A DNA stretch of 64,000 nt from Nevskia sp. Lineage in GTDB: Bacteria > Pseudomonadota > Gammaproteobacteria > Nevskiales > Nevskiaceae. The stretch spans positions 1-64,000 of the forward strand of contig JADGHB010000002.1 in assembly GCA_019689635.1 (NCBI GenBank), read 5' to 3'. Both the position numbers and the translations under genes were made by a program. The notes under the pieces are model-generated. The model was not told the DNA's origin and made no database searches. It worked only from the letters and a program-made list of their open reading frames with translations. Shown here piece after piece: positions 50,038-59,238 of this stretch. The stretch's first letter is position 1, and each line of letters begins with the position of its first letter.

Positions 50038-51090
50038 TCAGCAGCAGCCGGGGCCGCAGACTTTGGCGTCGCCCGGAATCGCGGCCGGCGCGCAGTCAAA
50101 CAAGCCGAAGTGGCGCGCCTTGTCGCCTTCGACGCGAAAATGCGGCGCGTAGCGGCTGCGCGAAAGCATGTCGGCGGTGTTGCCGCACACGCGCAGCGGC
50201 CGGTGCGCCTCGAAGCGGTGGTGGTCGTCGAGCGCGAAAACGTGCGGCGCCTCCGGCAGCGAACCCAAGTAGGTCGCCACCTGGCCGTAATCCTCGCAGC
50301 GGTCTTCCAGCGGCAGCTTGAACACCCGCCAGGTGATGGATTCGAAGCGCGCCGCGCCGAGCTTGGATTCGATGGCGGCATCCTGGATCGCGATCGGACT
50401 GCGCGCGACGACGCGTGCGTCCGCGACGCCCAGGCGCGCCAGCAGCCGGCGGAAGTCCTCCACGTACAACGCACCGGCCAGACATTCGCCGACCAGCACC
50501 GGATCGGCGAGCAGGGCCAGCGGCAGACGCCGGTCGCAGAACACGTCGGCGAAGTACAGCTCTCCGCCGGTTTTCAGCACCCGCAGCGCCTCGGCGAACG
50601 CGCGCGCCTTGTCGGCGACCAGGTTGAGCACGCAGTTGGAGACGATCACGTCCACCGAGCCGTCCTCGAGACCCGCCGCCGCGAGGTCGCACCAGTCGCC
50701 GAGCCGGAACTCGACGTTGGAGCGCGCGTAGCCGAACGCCGCCGCGTGATAGGCGCGGTGTTTCTCGGCCACCGCGAGCTGCTCGGGCGTCATGTCCACG
50801 CCGATCACGCGGCCGCGCTCGCCGACGAGCCTGGACAACAGATAGCAGTCGCGCCCCGCGCCGCAGCCCAGGTCCAGCACGGTGGCGCCGGTCAGCGCCA
50901 ACGGAAAGGGCGAGCCGCAGCCGTAGAAGCGCGCCTTGACTTCCTCGTGCAGCAGCGGCAGCAGCGCCCGCAGATGCGCCGGCAACGCCTCGGCGGCACA
51001 ACAGGCGGAAGTCTTCAGATCGGCGCTGGTGCGCAGGGTCTGGCCGTAATAAGTGCGTACCAGCTCGCGCTGTTCGTTCAAGTCGTTCAT
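50038..51090 (-). CDS. arsM: Arsenite S-adenosylmethionine methyltransferase
   Basis: VLDLGCGAGRDCYLLSRLVGERGRVIGVDMT; conserved Cys in TSACCAAE, SNCVLNL, GECLAGALY; C-terminal GPGCC. Confidence 0.92.
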   Translation of the reverse strand: MNDLNEQRELVRTYYGQTLRTSADLKTSACCAAEALPAHLRALLPLLHEEVKARFYGCGSPFPLALTGATVLDLGCGAGRDCYLLSRLVGERGRVIGVDMTPEQLAVAEKHRAYHAAAFGYARSNVEFRLGDWCDLAAAGLEDGSVDVIVSNCVLNLVADKARAFAEALRVLKTGGELYFADVFCDRRLPLALLADPVLVGECLAGALYVEDFRRLLARLGVADARVVARSPIAIQDAAIESKLGAARFESITWRVFKLPLEDRCEDYGQVATYLGSLPEAPHVFALDDHHRFEAHRPLRVCGNTADMLSRSRYAPHFRVEGDKARHFGLFDCAPAAIPGDAKVCGPGCC

Positions 51091-52067
51091 ACCAGGGCTC
51101 CCGAGCAGGAACTGCCCGCACCGGCGGTGCAGCCGTAGCAGTGATCGGCGAAGGCGATGGGTTGGTCTTGGAGCTGATCCAGGGTCTCGATGTCCCACAG
51201 GGTGCGCGGCGTGCCGCCCAAGGGCAGCTCCAGCATCTGGTTGAAGTCGCAGTCGTAGAGCCCGCCGTCCCAGCTCACCGACACCAGGTTGCGGCACATC
51301 ACCTGCGGCGCCGCCTGAGGGTTGAAGGCATCGCGCAGGGTGTGCATGTAGGTCTCGTAGCGGCCTTCGCGCTCGAGCTGGTGGAGGAAACGTTTGATGG
51401 GCATGTTGGTGAGGGTGTAGAGGCGGTTGAAGACGATGCCGAAGCGCTCGGAGAGTTCGCGCCGGTAGTCGGCTTCGAGCTGCGCCTGCGGCGGCGGCAG
51501 GCGCGCGCCGAGCGGGTTATAGACCAGATCGAGCTCGAGGTCCGAGCCTTCGCGCCCGTAACCGAGGGCGTTGAGCCTTTGCAGCGCCCGGATGGAGGGC
51601 GCGAACACGCCGCGGCCGCGTTGCTTTTCCACGTTGTCGCGCGTGTAGCAGGGCAGCGAGGCGACCACGCGCACCCGATGGGCGGCGAGGAACTCGGCGG
51701 TGTCCTCCTGGCCCGGCAGGAACAGCACGGTGAGATTGCAGCGGTCGATGACCTGCTTGCCGAGCCGACGCGCTGCGCTCACCAGGCGCCGGAAGTGGGG
51801 ATTCATCTCCGGCGCGCCGCCGGTCAGATCCACCGTGTGCACCTGCGGCGCGCGCGCGAGCAACTCCAGCAGACGCTCGACGGTGGCCGCCGACATGATC
51901 TCGGTGCGCTTGGGGCCGGCCTCCACGTGGCAATGGGTGCAGGCCAGGTCGCACAGCCGGCCGAGGTTGATCTGCAAGATCTCCAGCGGCAGCCGACGCA
52001 GCTGCAGGCCGTGCCGGCGCAAGGTATCGGTAAAGCTCGTGGACATCGGTTGGGGGATCGCGCTCAT
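51087..52067 (-). CDS. arsS: Arsenosugar biosynthesis radical SAM protein
   Basis: CDLACTHCHVEAGPKRTE radical SAM motif; C-terminal HCYGCTAGAGSSCSGALV; ATGA overlap with arsM. Confidence 0.92.
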   Translation of the reverse strand: MSAIPQPMSTSFTDTLRRHGLQLRRLPLEILQINLGRLCDLACTHCHVEAGPKRTEIMSAATVERLLELLARAPQVHTVDLTGGAPEMNPHFRRLVSAARRLGKQVIDRCNLTVLFLPGQEDTAEFLAAHRVRVVASLPCYTRDNVEKQRGRGVFAPSIRALQRLNALGYGREGSDLELDLVYNPLGARLPPPQAQLEADYRRELSERFGIVFNRLYTLTNMPIKRFLHQLEREGRYETYMHTLRDAFNPQAAPQVMCRNLVSVSWDGGLYDCDFNQMLELPLGGTPRTLWDIETLDQLQDQPIAFADHCYGCTAGAGSSCSGALV

Positions 52068-52813
52068 CGAGAGCTCCTCGGCGTTTGGCTCGCGGATTCG
52101 GATTGCGGCTGGAAACGGAAGTCGGCATACCAGGCGGTGACGGAATCGCCGGTCTGGTCCGTGTCGCTCATCAAGGCGATGCCGGTCAGGCGCGGCACCG
52201 GCTGACCGAACGCGGCGCGATAGTCGGCGGCCACGTCGCGGCTCTCCTCGCGCCACTCGCCTGCGTGGGCACCGCCGCTCTCCAGCACGATCATGCGCAC
52301 GCGGTCGGTGTAGGCGCTGGGCACGACAGTGCCCACCGGCGTGTGGTTGTCCCAGACATAGCACAGCGCCGCCGAGGGCAAGGTCGGGTCGTAGGTCAGG
52401 CGAGCGAGCGAAAGCCCCAGCCGGTCGGCCAGCGAAAAACCGGTCTCGGGCGCGTCGAACGTGAGATACACCCGCGCGGCGAAGTCGTCGCCGGATTTGT
52501 GCCTGAGATCGGCCTTCGTCAAGACATGGCTGACTTTCCACCGCCAAGACAGGCGCCCGGCACCGGGCAGATCGAGTCGGCGCAGCAGGCTGGAAGCGGC
52601 GCCCGCCGATTCCGCGCGGACCACCGCCCGCCCGTCGTCCGTCTCCAGTGCGTAGCGCACCGGCTTGGCCTTGGACAGGCGCTGTTCGCTCCAGCCCTGC
52701 GGCAAACCGTTCTGACCGCCGGTCGCAAAGCCGAGCTCGATGACTTCGGCTCGCGTCGTGCCCACGGCGAACGCAAGGCATGCGAGCAGCGCGTGACGGA
52801 TTCTGGCCTTCAA
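52064..52813 (-). CDS. DUF3047 exported protein
   Basis: TTG start overlapping upstream stop, signal peptide, ...RLSWRWKVSHVLTKADLRHKSGDDFAARVYLTFD... Confidence 0.85.
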   Translation of the reverse strand: MKARIRHALLACLAFAVGTTRAEVIELGFATGGQNGLPQGWSEQRLSKAKPVRYALETDDGRAVVRAESAGAASSLLRRLDLPGAGRLSWRWKVSHVLTKADLRHKSGDDFAARVYLTFDAPETGFSLADRLGLSLARLTYDPTLPSAALCYVWDNHTPVGTVVPSAYTDRVRMIVLESGGAHAGEWREESRDVAADYRAAFGQPVPRLTGIALMSDTDQTGDSVTAWYADFRFQPQSESASQTPRSSR

Positions 52814-55092
52814 GGGGCGCGCTCCCTGCGCGCGGCGGATGGCGCGCCGCGGCGAAAGCGGTGGAAGCGCTCCAGCAACGCCAGGATTTTTTCCGGCCGG
52901 TGCGCCTGGCGCCACAGACCCGCGGCGTACTTGTTCGCTTCGGCCAGCGTCGGATAAACATGGATGGTGCCGAGGAGCTTGTTGAGGCCGATGCGCTGGC
53001 GCATGGCCAGCACGAATTCGGCGATCAGCTCGCCGGCTTGGGCGCCGACGATCGTGGCGCCGAGCACGCGGTCGCGGCCCGGCGCGGTGAGCACTTTGAC
53101 GAACCCCTCGGTCTCGCCCTCGGCGATGGCGCGGTCGAGCTCCGCGAGCTCGTAGCGCACCGCTTCGTAGGGAATGTTTTTCTCCCGGGCCTCGGTCTCG
53201 TTGAGGCCCACGCGCGCCACCTCCGGTTCGGTGAAGGTGGTCCAGGGGATGACCGAGAAATCGGCCTTGAAGCGTCCGCCGCGCAGCGCGAGCCAGGGCC
53301 CGAACAGCGCGTTGATCGCGGCGTACCAGGCGGTGTGCGCGCCGACGTGGGTGAACTGGTACGGACTGGCGACGTCGCCGCAGGCGTAAATGTTCGGAAA
53401 GTTGGTCTGCATGAACGCGTTGACTTCGAGGGTCTTGCCGCAGCGCACGCCCAGTTCCTCCAGGCCATAACCGGTCAGGCGCGCGCGGCGGCCCACCGCG
53501 ACCAGGAGGTGGTCGAAAGCGATGCGCTCCTCGCGCCCGTCGGCCGCGCACACCAGGAATTTCGTGCCGTTTTCGACCCATACGGCTTTGGCCTGCGTTC
53601 CGATGCGCAGGTCCACGCCTTCGGCGCGGAATTTTTCGGCGACGAGCGCGGAGACTTCGGGATCCTCGCGCGGCAGCAGGCGCGGCAGCATCTCCACCTG
53701 GGTCACCCGTGCGCCCAGCCGCGCGAACGCCTGGGTCAGCTCGCAACCGATCGGCCCGCCGCCCAGCACCACCAGACGCCGCGGCAGTTCGCGCAGCGAC
53801 CACAGCGTATCCGAGGTCAGATAACCGGCCTCCTGCAAACCCGGAATCGGCGGCACGAAAGTCTCGGCGCCGGTGGCGATGACCAGGCTGCGCGCGCTGA
53901 GCCGGCGCGTTCCGCCGTCCGGCGTGCGCACCTCGACGGTCCACGGATCGACCAGGCGCGCCCGGCCCATCAGCACCTCCACGCCGAGCGCGGTGTAGCG
54001 CTCCACCGAGTCGTGCGGCGCCACGGCCCGCACCACGCCGGCCACGCGCTCCATCACTCGCGCGAAATCCGGCCGACCCTGCACGTCGACAAAACCGTAC
54101 TCGGCGGCGCGCCGCAACTGGCTGGCGTAGCGCGCGGAGCGGATCAGCGCCTTGGACGGCACGCAGCCGGTGTTGAGGCAGTCACCGCCCATGCGCTGGC
54201 CTTCGATCAGCGTGACCTTGGCCTTCAGCGCGGCGGCGATATAACTGGCCACCAGGCCGGCGGCGCCCGCGCCGATCACGATCAGGTTGCGGTCGAAGGC
54301 GCGCGGCCGCACGTAAGGGCGATACACGCGCCGCGCCTGCAGCATGTCCAGCGACTTGCGCGCGCCCAGCGGAAACACGCCGAGCAGCGCCAGGGAAGCG
54401 AGCAGCGCGGGCGAAAGGATGCCGTGCAAGGAATGCAGCCGCGCCAACTGCGTGCCGGCATTCACGTACAGCAGCGTGGCCGGCAGCATGCCGAGCTGGC
54501 TGACCCAGGCGTAGGTGCGCAACCGCAGCGGCGTCAAGCCGAACAGCAGATTGACCACGAAAAAGGGAAACACCGGGATCAGCCGCAGGCTGAACAAGTA
54601 AAACGCGCCGTCGCGCGCCACGCCCGTGTCGATGGCGCGCAGCGCCTGGCCATAACGGGCTTCGAGCCAGCCGCGCAGGACGAAGCGCGAAGCCAGAAAC
54701 GCCAGGCAGGCGCCGGCGGTGGACGCGAACGACACGAGCAGCGTGCCCCAGACCAGGCCGAAGAGCGCGCCGCCGGCCAGGGTCATCACCAAGGCGCCGG
54801 GCAGGGACAAGCCGGCGACGACGACGTAGGCCGAAAAATACGCGAGCGCGAACGCCCAGGGATGCGCAGCCCGCAACGCGGCCAGCGCCTGGCGCTGCGC
54901 TTGAAGCTCATCGAGCGAAAGAAACCGGCCGAGATGGAAATAAACGAACGCCGCCGCCAAGGCAGCGGCGATCGCCAGCACCGCCAGTGCGCGGCGCGCA
55001 TTCTGGCGTGCGGCACGGCGCTCTACGTCAGACGGCGGACGCGCGGGGCTTGCGGACGACACGGATGCCATTGGGGGATCGGTCGGATTCAT
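52810..55092 (-). CDS. Fusion of TVP38/TMEM64 membrane domain with mercuric-reductase-like FAD/NAD(P) disulfide oxidoreductase
   Basis: N-terminal TM domain (SAYVVVAGLSLPGALVMTLAGGALFG..., RLIPVFPFFVVNLLFGLT), then VIGAGAAGLVASYIAAAL, GGDCLNTGCVPSKALIR. Confidence 0.92.
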   Translation of the reverse strand: MNPTDPPMASVSSASPARPPSDVERRAARQNARRALAVLAIAAALAAAFVYFHLGRFLSLDELQAQRQALAALRAAHPWAFALAYFSAYVVVAGLSLPGALVMTLAGGALFGLVWGTLLVSFASTAGACLAFLASRFVLRGWLEARYGQALRAIDTGVARDGAFYLFSLRLIPVFPFFVVNLLFGLTPLRLRTYAWVSQLGMLPATLLYVNAGTQLARLHSLHGILSPALLASLALLGVFPLGARKSLDMLQARRVYRPYVRPRAFDRNLIVIGAGAAGLVASYIAAALKAKVTLIEGQRMGGDCLNTGCVPSKALIRSARYASQLRRAAEYGFVDVQGRPDFARVMERVAGVVRAVAPHDSVERYTALGVEVLMGRARLVDPWTVEVRTPDGGTRRLSARSLVIATGAETFVPPIPGLQEAGYLTSDTLWSLRELPRRLVVLGGGPIGCELTQAFARLGARVTQVEMLPRLLPREDPEVSALVAEKFRAEGVDLRIGTQAKAVWVENGTKFLVCAADGREERIAFDHLLVAVGRRARLTGYGLEELGVRCGKTLEVNAFMQTNFPNIYACGDVASPYQFTHVGAHTAWYAAINALFGPWLALRGGRFKADFSVIPWTTFTEPEVARVGLNETEAREKNIPYEAVRYELAELDRAIAEGETEGFVKVLTAPGRDRVLGATIVGAQAGELIAEFVLAMRQRIGLNKLLGTIHVYPTLAEANKYAAGLWRQAHRPEKILALLERFHRFRRGAPSAARRERAP

Positions 55093-55278
55093 CGTGCTAG
55101 GGTAAGCGCTCGGGGAGCTTCCCAAGAAGGGCCGCGCGTCCGGGCGTTATGTCCGTGAGTTCGCGGCGCGGTGGCTGCCTCGCGCGGCTGCGGCCGACGG
55201 AAACGGAGCCGAAACTCGGCCTGAACCCATTTCGCCCATGACATCGCCCGCCAGGCGGAAATGCCGCCCATGCGCGAA

Positions 55279-55292
55279 TTGATCCAGATCAA
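55279..55292. promoter_or_regulatory. FNR/Anr-type binding site
   Basis: TTGATCCAGATCAA, exact match to TTGAT-N4-ATCAA, 52 bp upstream of the truncated haemoglobin start. Confidence 0.75.
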
Positions 55293-55343
55293 TGCACGGA
55301 GCGCACCTCTAGGATAAAGAGCGAAGTTTCCACGGGGACGAGC

Positions 55344-55754
55344 ATGGACAAAGCACCGAAGTCGGCTCCCGCATCGGCCGGCGAAGACCGAAAGCTTTAC
55401 GAGAGCATCGGGGGCGCCACCGGCGTGAACGCTCTGGTGGAGCGTTTTTATGCGAACGTGCTCAACGATCCGCAGCTTGCCCCGTTTTTCGAGCACGCGC
55501 GCATGGACCGGCTGCGCCGCATGCAAAGGGAGTTCTTCGCCGCTGCCCTGGGCGGTCCGGTGGACTACAGCGGCGATCACATCGCCCATGCGCACCACGG
55601 CCGGGGCATCGGTCGCGCCGAATTCCAGCGCTTCGTGCAGCACCTGTTCGATACGCTGGCCGAGTTCCGCCTCACCGAAAACGAGCGTTACGCGATCATC
55701 GAACGCATCAATCGCTACGTGAACGAAGTCACCGGGGCCCCCGCCGGTACCTGA
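55344..55754 (+). CDS. Group 1 truncated haemoglobin
   Basis: LYESIGGATGVNALVERFYANVLNDPQLAPFFEHARMDRLRRMQREFFAAALGGP...HAHHGRGIGRAEFQRF. Confidence 0.93.
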   Translation: MDKAPKSAPASAGEDRKLYESIGGATGVNALVERFYANVLNDPQLAPFFEHARMDRLRRMQREFFAAALGGPVDYSGDHIAHAHHGRGIGRAEFQRFVQHLFDTLAEFRLTENERYAIIERINRYVNEVTGAPAGT

Positions 55755-55892
55755 AGCCCGGCACCCCCTGTCGGCGCGCAAGCAGGCGGCGAGGGTGCGA
55801 CGGATCGGTCAAGGATCGGGCAAGGCGGACGAGGTCTGCGCTAGTGCGCCAATGTCGGCGCGCGCTTCATCGCCGGACCCTCCAAAAAACGC

Positions 55893-55922
55893 TTGCCGGA
55901 CCCCGCGCACGCTCGCTATAGT
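55893..55922 (+). promoter_or_regulatory. Putative sigma70 promoter of Ehr-like operon
   Basis: TTGCCG - 18 nt - TATAGT, about 185 nt upstream of first structural gene. Confidence 0.55.
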
Positions 55923-56105
55923 GCGAACAGGAGATGGCATTCCTCCTCTAACCGCCTTAACCGGCTAATGATGCCTACCAATTTCCGATTCCAAGGACAA
56001 CAAAGGAATTGGTGGCAACGATGCGAGCCGGCGATCCGCTGACCCGAAACACACCGACTGCGCGCGCGATGTCGCGTCGCGCCCCCGGCCTGCGAGGGCG
56101 CGACC

Positions 56106-57047
56106 GTGCGTGACGTGGGGCTACAGATCGCACAGGTGGCGACCGTGCTGTTCCTCGCGCCGCTGTTGCAGGGCGTGATCGTGCAATGGCAGGAGCGCGT
56201 GCAGCGCGCGCAGGGTCCCGGCATTTTCCAGCCCTACCGCGACCTGTGGAAGCTGTTCCACAAACAGCTCGTGGTGCCGGAGACGGCGAGTTTCGTCTAT
56301 TGGATCGCCCCGATCGTCGCCTTCACTTGCGTGTTGACCGTGCCGATCCTGATCCCGGTGTTGACCAACTACCCGCTGCCGCAGTCGGACATGGGCGACA
56401 TCCTGGGCGGCGGCCTGATCCTGACCCTGGGCTCGTTCATGGTCACGCTCGCCGGGCTCGACTCCGGCAGCGCCTACGGCGGCATCGGCAGCTCGCGTGC
56501 GGTGCTGCTGGCAATCCTCGCCGAGCCAACGCTGATCCTGGTGTTCGTCGGCATCACGCTGCTGGCCAAGGCCATGCTGCCTTTCGTCGTGAACCACCTG
56601 CTGGTCGCGGACCCCGCGCTGTACTGGAGCCCGGCGCACCTGTTTCTCGTGGCGGCCTTCTTCATCCTGCTGCTGGTCGAGACGGACCGCCTGCCGATCC
56701 ACTCCAGCACGCATCTGGAGGTGTACATGATCGAGGAGGCGCGGATTCTGGAATATTCCGGCCCGCTGCTGGCGTTGCTCAAGTGGGCAGGGATGATGAA
56801 GCAGTTCATCCTCTACACCATCTTCTGCAACGTGCTGCTGCTCCCCTGGGGCCTGTCGGTGCAGGGTACGGCGCTGGGCGCGCTCGCCGCGGCGGTCGCG
56901 TTGTTCGCCAAGTTCCTGCTCGTCGCGGCGGCGGTGGTGGTCGTGGAAACCATGCAGTCGCGCCTACGCTACTACCGCTACCAGGAACCGTTGGCCGCCT
57001 CTTTTCTGCTGGCGGTGCTGGCCATCGTCGCCGACCAACTGAGATAG
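56106..57047 (+). CDS. NuoH/HyfC-like membrane subunit
   Basis: ERVQRAQGPGIFQPYRDLWKLFHKQ, HLEVYMIEEARILEYSGPLLALLKW; GTG start. Confidence 0.92.
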   Translation: MRDVGLQIAQVATVLFLAPLLQGVIVQWQERVQRAQGPGIFQPYRDLWKLFHKQLVVPETASFVYWIAPIVAFTCVLTVPILIPVLTNYPLPQSDMGDILGGGLILTLGSFMVTLAGLDSGSAYGGIGSSRAVLLAILAEPTLILVFVGITLLAKAMLPFVVNHLLVADPALYWSPAHLFLVAAFFILLLVETDRLPIHSSTHLEVYMIEEARILEYSGPLLALLKWAGMMKQFILYTIFCNVLLLPWGLSVQGTALGALAAAVALFAKFLLVAAAVVVVETMQSRLRYYRYQEPLAASFLLAVLAIVADQLR

Positions 57048-57052
57048 CGAGG

Positions 57053-57733
57053 ATGATTGCCACGCAATTCCCGCCGCTGGCCGCATCGCTGTTCAGTCTG
57101 ATGGCGATCGGCAGCCTGTTGCTCGCCTTCGTCATGCTCGGCTCGCGCTGGCTCAAGGACTACTTGCTCGCCTTCGCCGCGCAATCCTGGCTGATTGCGC
57201 TGCTGTCGGCCGCGGTCGGCTACTACGGCAACTTCCCGGAGCTGTACTTCATCGCGGCGCTGACCGCGCTGTTCCGCGGCGTGGTACTGCCCTGGCTGAT
57301 CCTGCGCATCATCGCGCGCCTTAAGGTGGACCGCGAACTGCACGAACGCCTGAGCCCGAGTTCGTCGCTGGTCATCGGCGCGGCGCTGGTGCTGTTCGCC
57401 TTCGTCGTCTCCAGCCACCTCGGACGCACTCTGCATCTGGAAGGCAGCGTGGCGGTGCTGGCGCTGACCGTGATGCTGTCGATGAAGCTGATCGGCTTCC
57501 TCATGCTCGCGGTGCGCGGCGAAGCGCTCAGCCAGATTCTCGGCATCCTGGTGCTGGAAAACGGCATCTTCCTCGGCAGCCAGATCCTGGTGCCGGGCAT
57601 GCCACTGTTGCTCGAGCTGGTGATCCTGTTCGATCTGCTGGTGATCGTGGCCTGCTTCGGCGTGCTGGTGCGCTATCTCGTGACCCACGCCGGCGTCACC
57701 CACGCACGCGCGCTGCGGAGACTTGTGGGATGA
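57053..57733 (+). CDS. HyfE-like (NuoK-type) membrane subunit
   Basis: 227 aa hydrophobic; ILGILVLENGIFLGSQILVPGMPLLLELVILFDLLV. Confidence 0.88.
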   Translation: MIATQFPPLAASLFSLMAIGSLLLAFVMLGSRWLKDYLLAFAAQSWLIALLSAAVGYYGNFPELYFIAALTALFRGVVLPWLILRIIARLKVDRELHERLSPSSSLVIGAALVLFAFVVSSHLGRTLHLEGSVAVLALTVMLSMKLIGFLMLAVRGEALSQILGILVLENGIFLGSQILVPGMPLLLELVILFDLLVIVACFGVLVRYLVTHAGVTHARALRRLVG

Positions 57734-59238
57734 GTAGCGAAAGCCTGATCGCCGTGATCCTGCTCGCGCCGCTGGCGGCGGTGCTCTTGTGTCTGCTCGT
57801 GCAGCGCCCGCGGCCGGCGGAGTTCTTCAACCTCGCCGCGGCAGTCGTGGTGTTCCTCGCGGTGCTCGCCTTGCTGCCGCACAGTCTCTCCGGCCCGCAA
57901 CGGCTGGCCGACGATTACCTGATCGTGGACGCGCTCAGCACCTGGGGACTGCTGTGTGTAGCCAGCGTCTACCTGCTCTCCTCGATCTATGCGATCGGCT
58001 ACATGCGCCGGCTTTCCGAGGATGCGCGCTTGCACCGCTTCTACGCCCTGTTCGCCGGCTTTGCGCTGACCACGCTGTCCGGCCCGTTGATGAACAACGT
58101 GGGCGTGTACTGGATCGCCATCGAACTGACCACGCTGGTCTCGACCTTCCTGGTGTGCTTCGAGCTGGGCGCGGAAAGCATCGAGGCGGCATGGAAATAC
58201 CTCGTCATCGTCTCCGCCGGCATCAGTCTGGCTCTGCTCGGCACCGTGCTGTACTACTGGGCCGGCAGCTTCGCGCTCGGCCCCAGCTACTCGCTCACTT
58301 GGGCCGCGCTGCGCGAGGTGGCGCCGCGCCTCGATCCCGCCATCGCCACCACCGCGTTTCTGCTGGTGACCATCGGCTTCGGCACCAAGGTCGGCCTGGC
58401 GCCCATGCACACCTGGCTGCCGGACGCGCACAGCGAAGGCCCGGCACCGGTGTCGGCCATGCTCTCCGGCGCGCTGCTCAACACCGCGATGATCGGCATC
58501 GCACGCTTCCTCCAGGTCAGCGATGCCGCCGGCAGCGGCGCGCTGCCGCGGGCGGCGGTGGTGGCGCTGGGCGCCTTCTCGCTGTTCGTGGCGGCGCTGT
58601 TCATCGTGCGCCAGACCGGCATCAAGCGATTGATGGCCTATTCCAGCGTGGAGCACATGGGGGTGCTGGCGCTAGGGTTCGGATTCGGCGGACCGTTAGG
58701 GATCGCGGGCGCGCTCTACCACATGCTCAACCACTCGCTGAACAAGTCGCTGATGTTCTTCGGCGCCGGCAATGCCATGCGCGCCTACGGCAGCAAGCGC
58801 ATCGGCGCGATCCGCGGCCTGCCGACGCGCATGCCGGTGTCGGGCTGGCTGTGGCTGGCCGGCGCGGTGGCGATCACCGGCGCCCCGCCCTTCGGCCTGT
58901 TCCGCAGCGAACTCACCGTGCTGCGCGCGGGCTTGCGCAGCGATCACGCCTGGGCGGTATACCTCATGTTGGTCTTGCTGATCGTGATCTTCGTCGGTTT
59001 CCTCGCCCACTTCCGCGCCATGTACTTCGAGCGCGCGCCCGCCGCGGCAGAAGAACTCCAGTCCGAGGAGGACATCGAGCGCGCACAACCGCTGCGCGAT
59101 TTTCCCGACGCCTGGTGCGTGGTGCCGATGGCGCTGGCGCTGATTCCGCTGCTGGCGCTAGGCCTGTGGTGGCCGGACTTCTTCGCGCGCTGCTTCGCCG
59201 CGGTAGCGGCGAACCTGTCGGTCGGTGGGCGGTCCTGA
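57730..59238 (+). CDS. HyfF/NuoN-type antiporter-like subunit
   Basis: 502 aa; FGTKVGLAPMHTWLPDAHSEGPAPVSAMLSGALLNTAM. Confidence 0.93.
   Translation: MSSESLIAVILLAPLAAVLLCLLVQRPRPAEFFNLAAAVVVFLAVLALLPHSLSGPQRLADDYLIVDALSTWGLLCVASVYLLSSIYAIGYMRRLSEDARLHRFYALFAGFALTTLSGPLMNNVGVYWIAIELTTLVSTFLVCFELGAESIEAAWKYLVIVSAGISLALLGTVLYYWAGSFALGPSYSLTWAALREVAPRLDPAIATTAFLLVTIGFGTKVGLAPMHTWLPDAHSEGPAPVSAMLSGALLNTAMIGIARFLQVSDAAGSGALPRAAVVALGAFSLFVAALFIVRQTGIKRLMAYSSVEHMGVLALGFGFGGPLGIAGALYHMLNHSLNKSLMFFGAGNAMRAYGSKRIGAIRGLPTRMPVSGWLWLAGAVAITGAPPFGLFRSELTVLRAGLRSDHAWAVYLMLVLLIVIFVGFLAHFRAMYFERAPAAAEELQSEEDIERAQPLRDFPDAWCVVPMALALIPLLALGLWWPDFFARCFAAVAANLSVGGRS

Noticed and set aside
51087-52067. ArsS as a selenoprotein
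   Set aside because: The C-terminal SSCSG position is encoded by a Cys codon and the TGA at the end is an ordinary stop overlapping the arsM start.
52810-55092. True mercuric reductase
   Set aside because: No N-terminal HMA domain and no C-terminal vicinal Cys pair; no other mer genes nearby.
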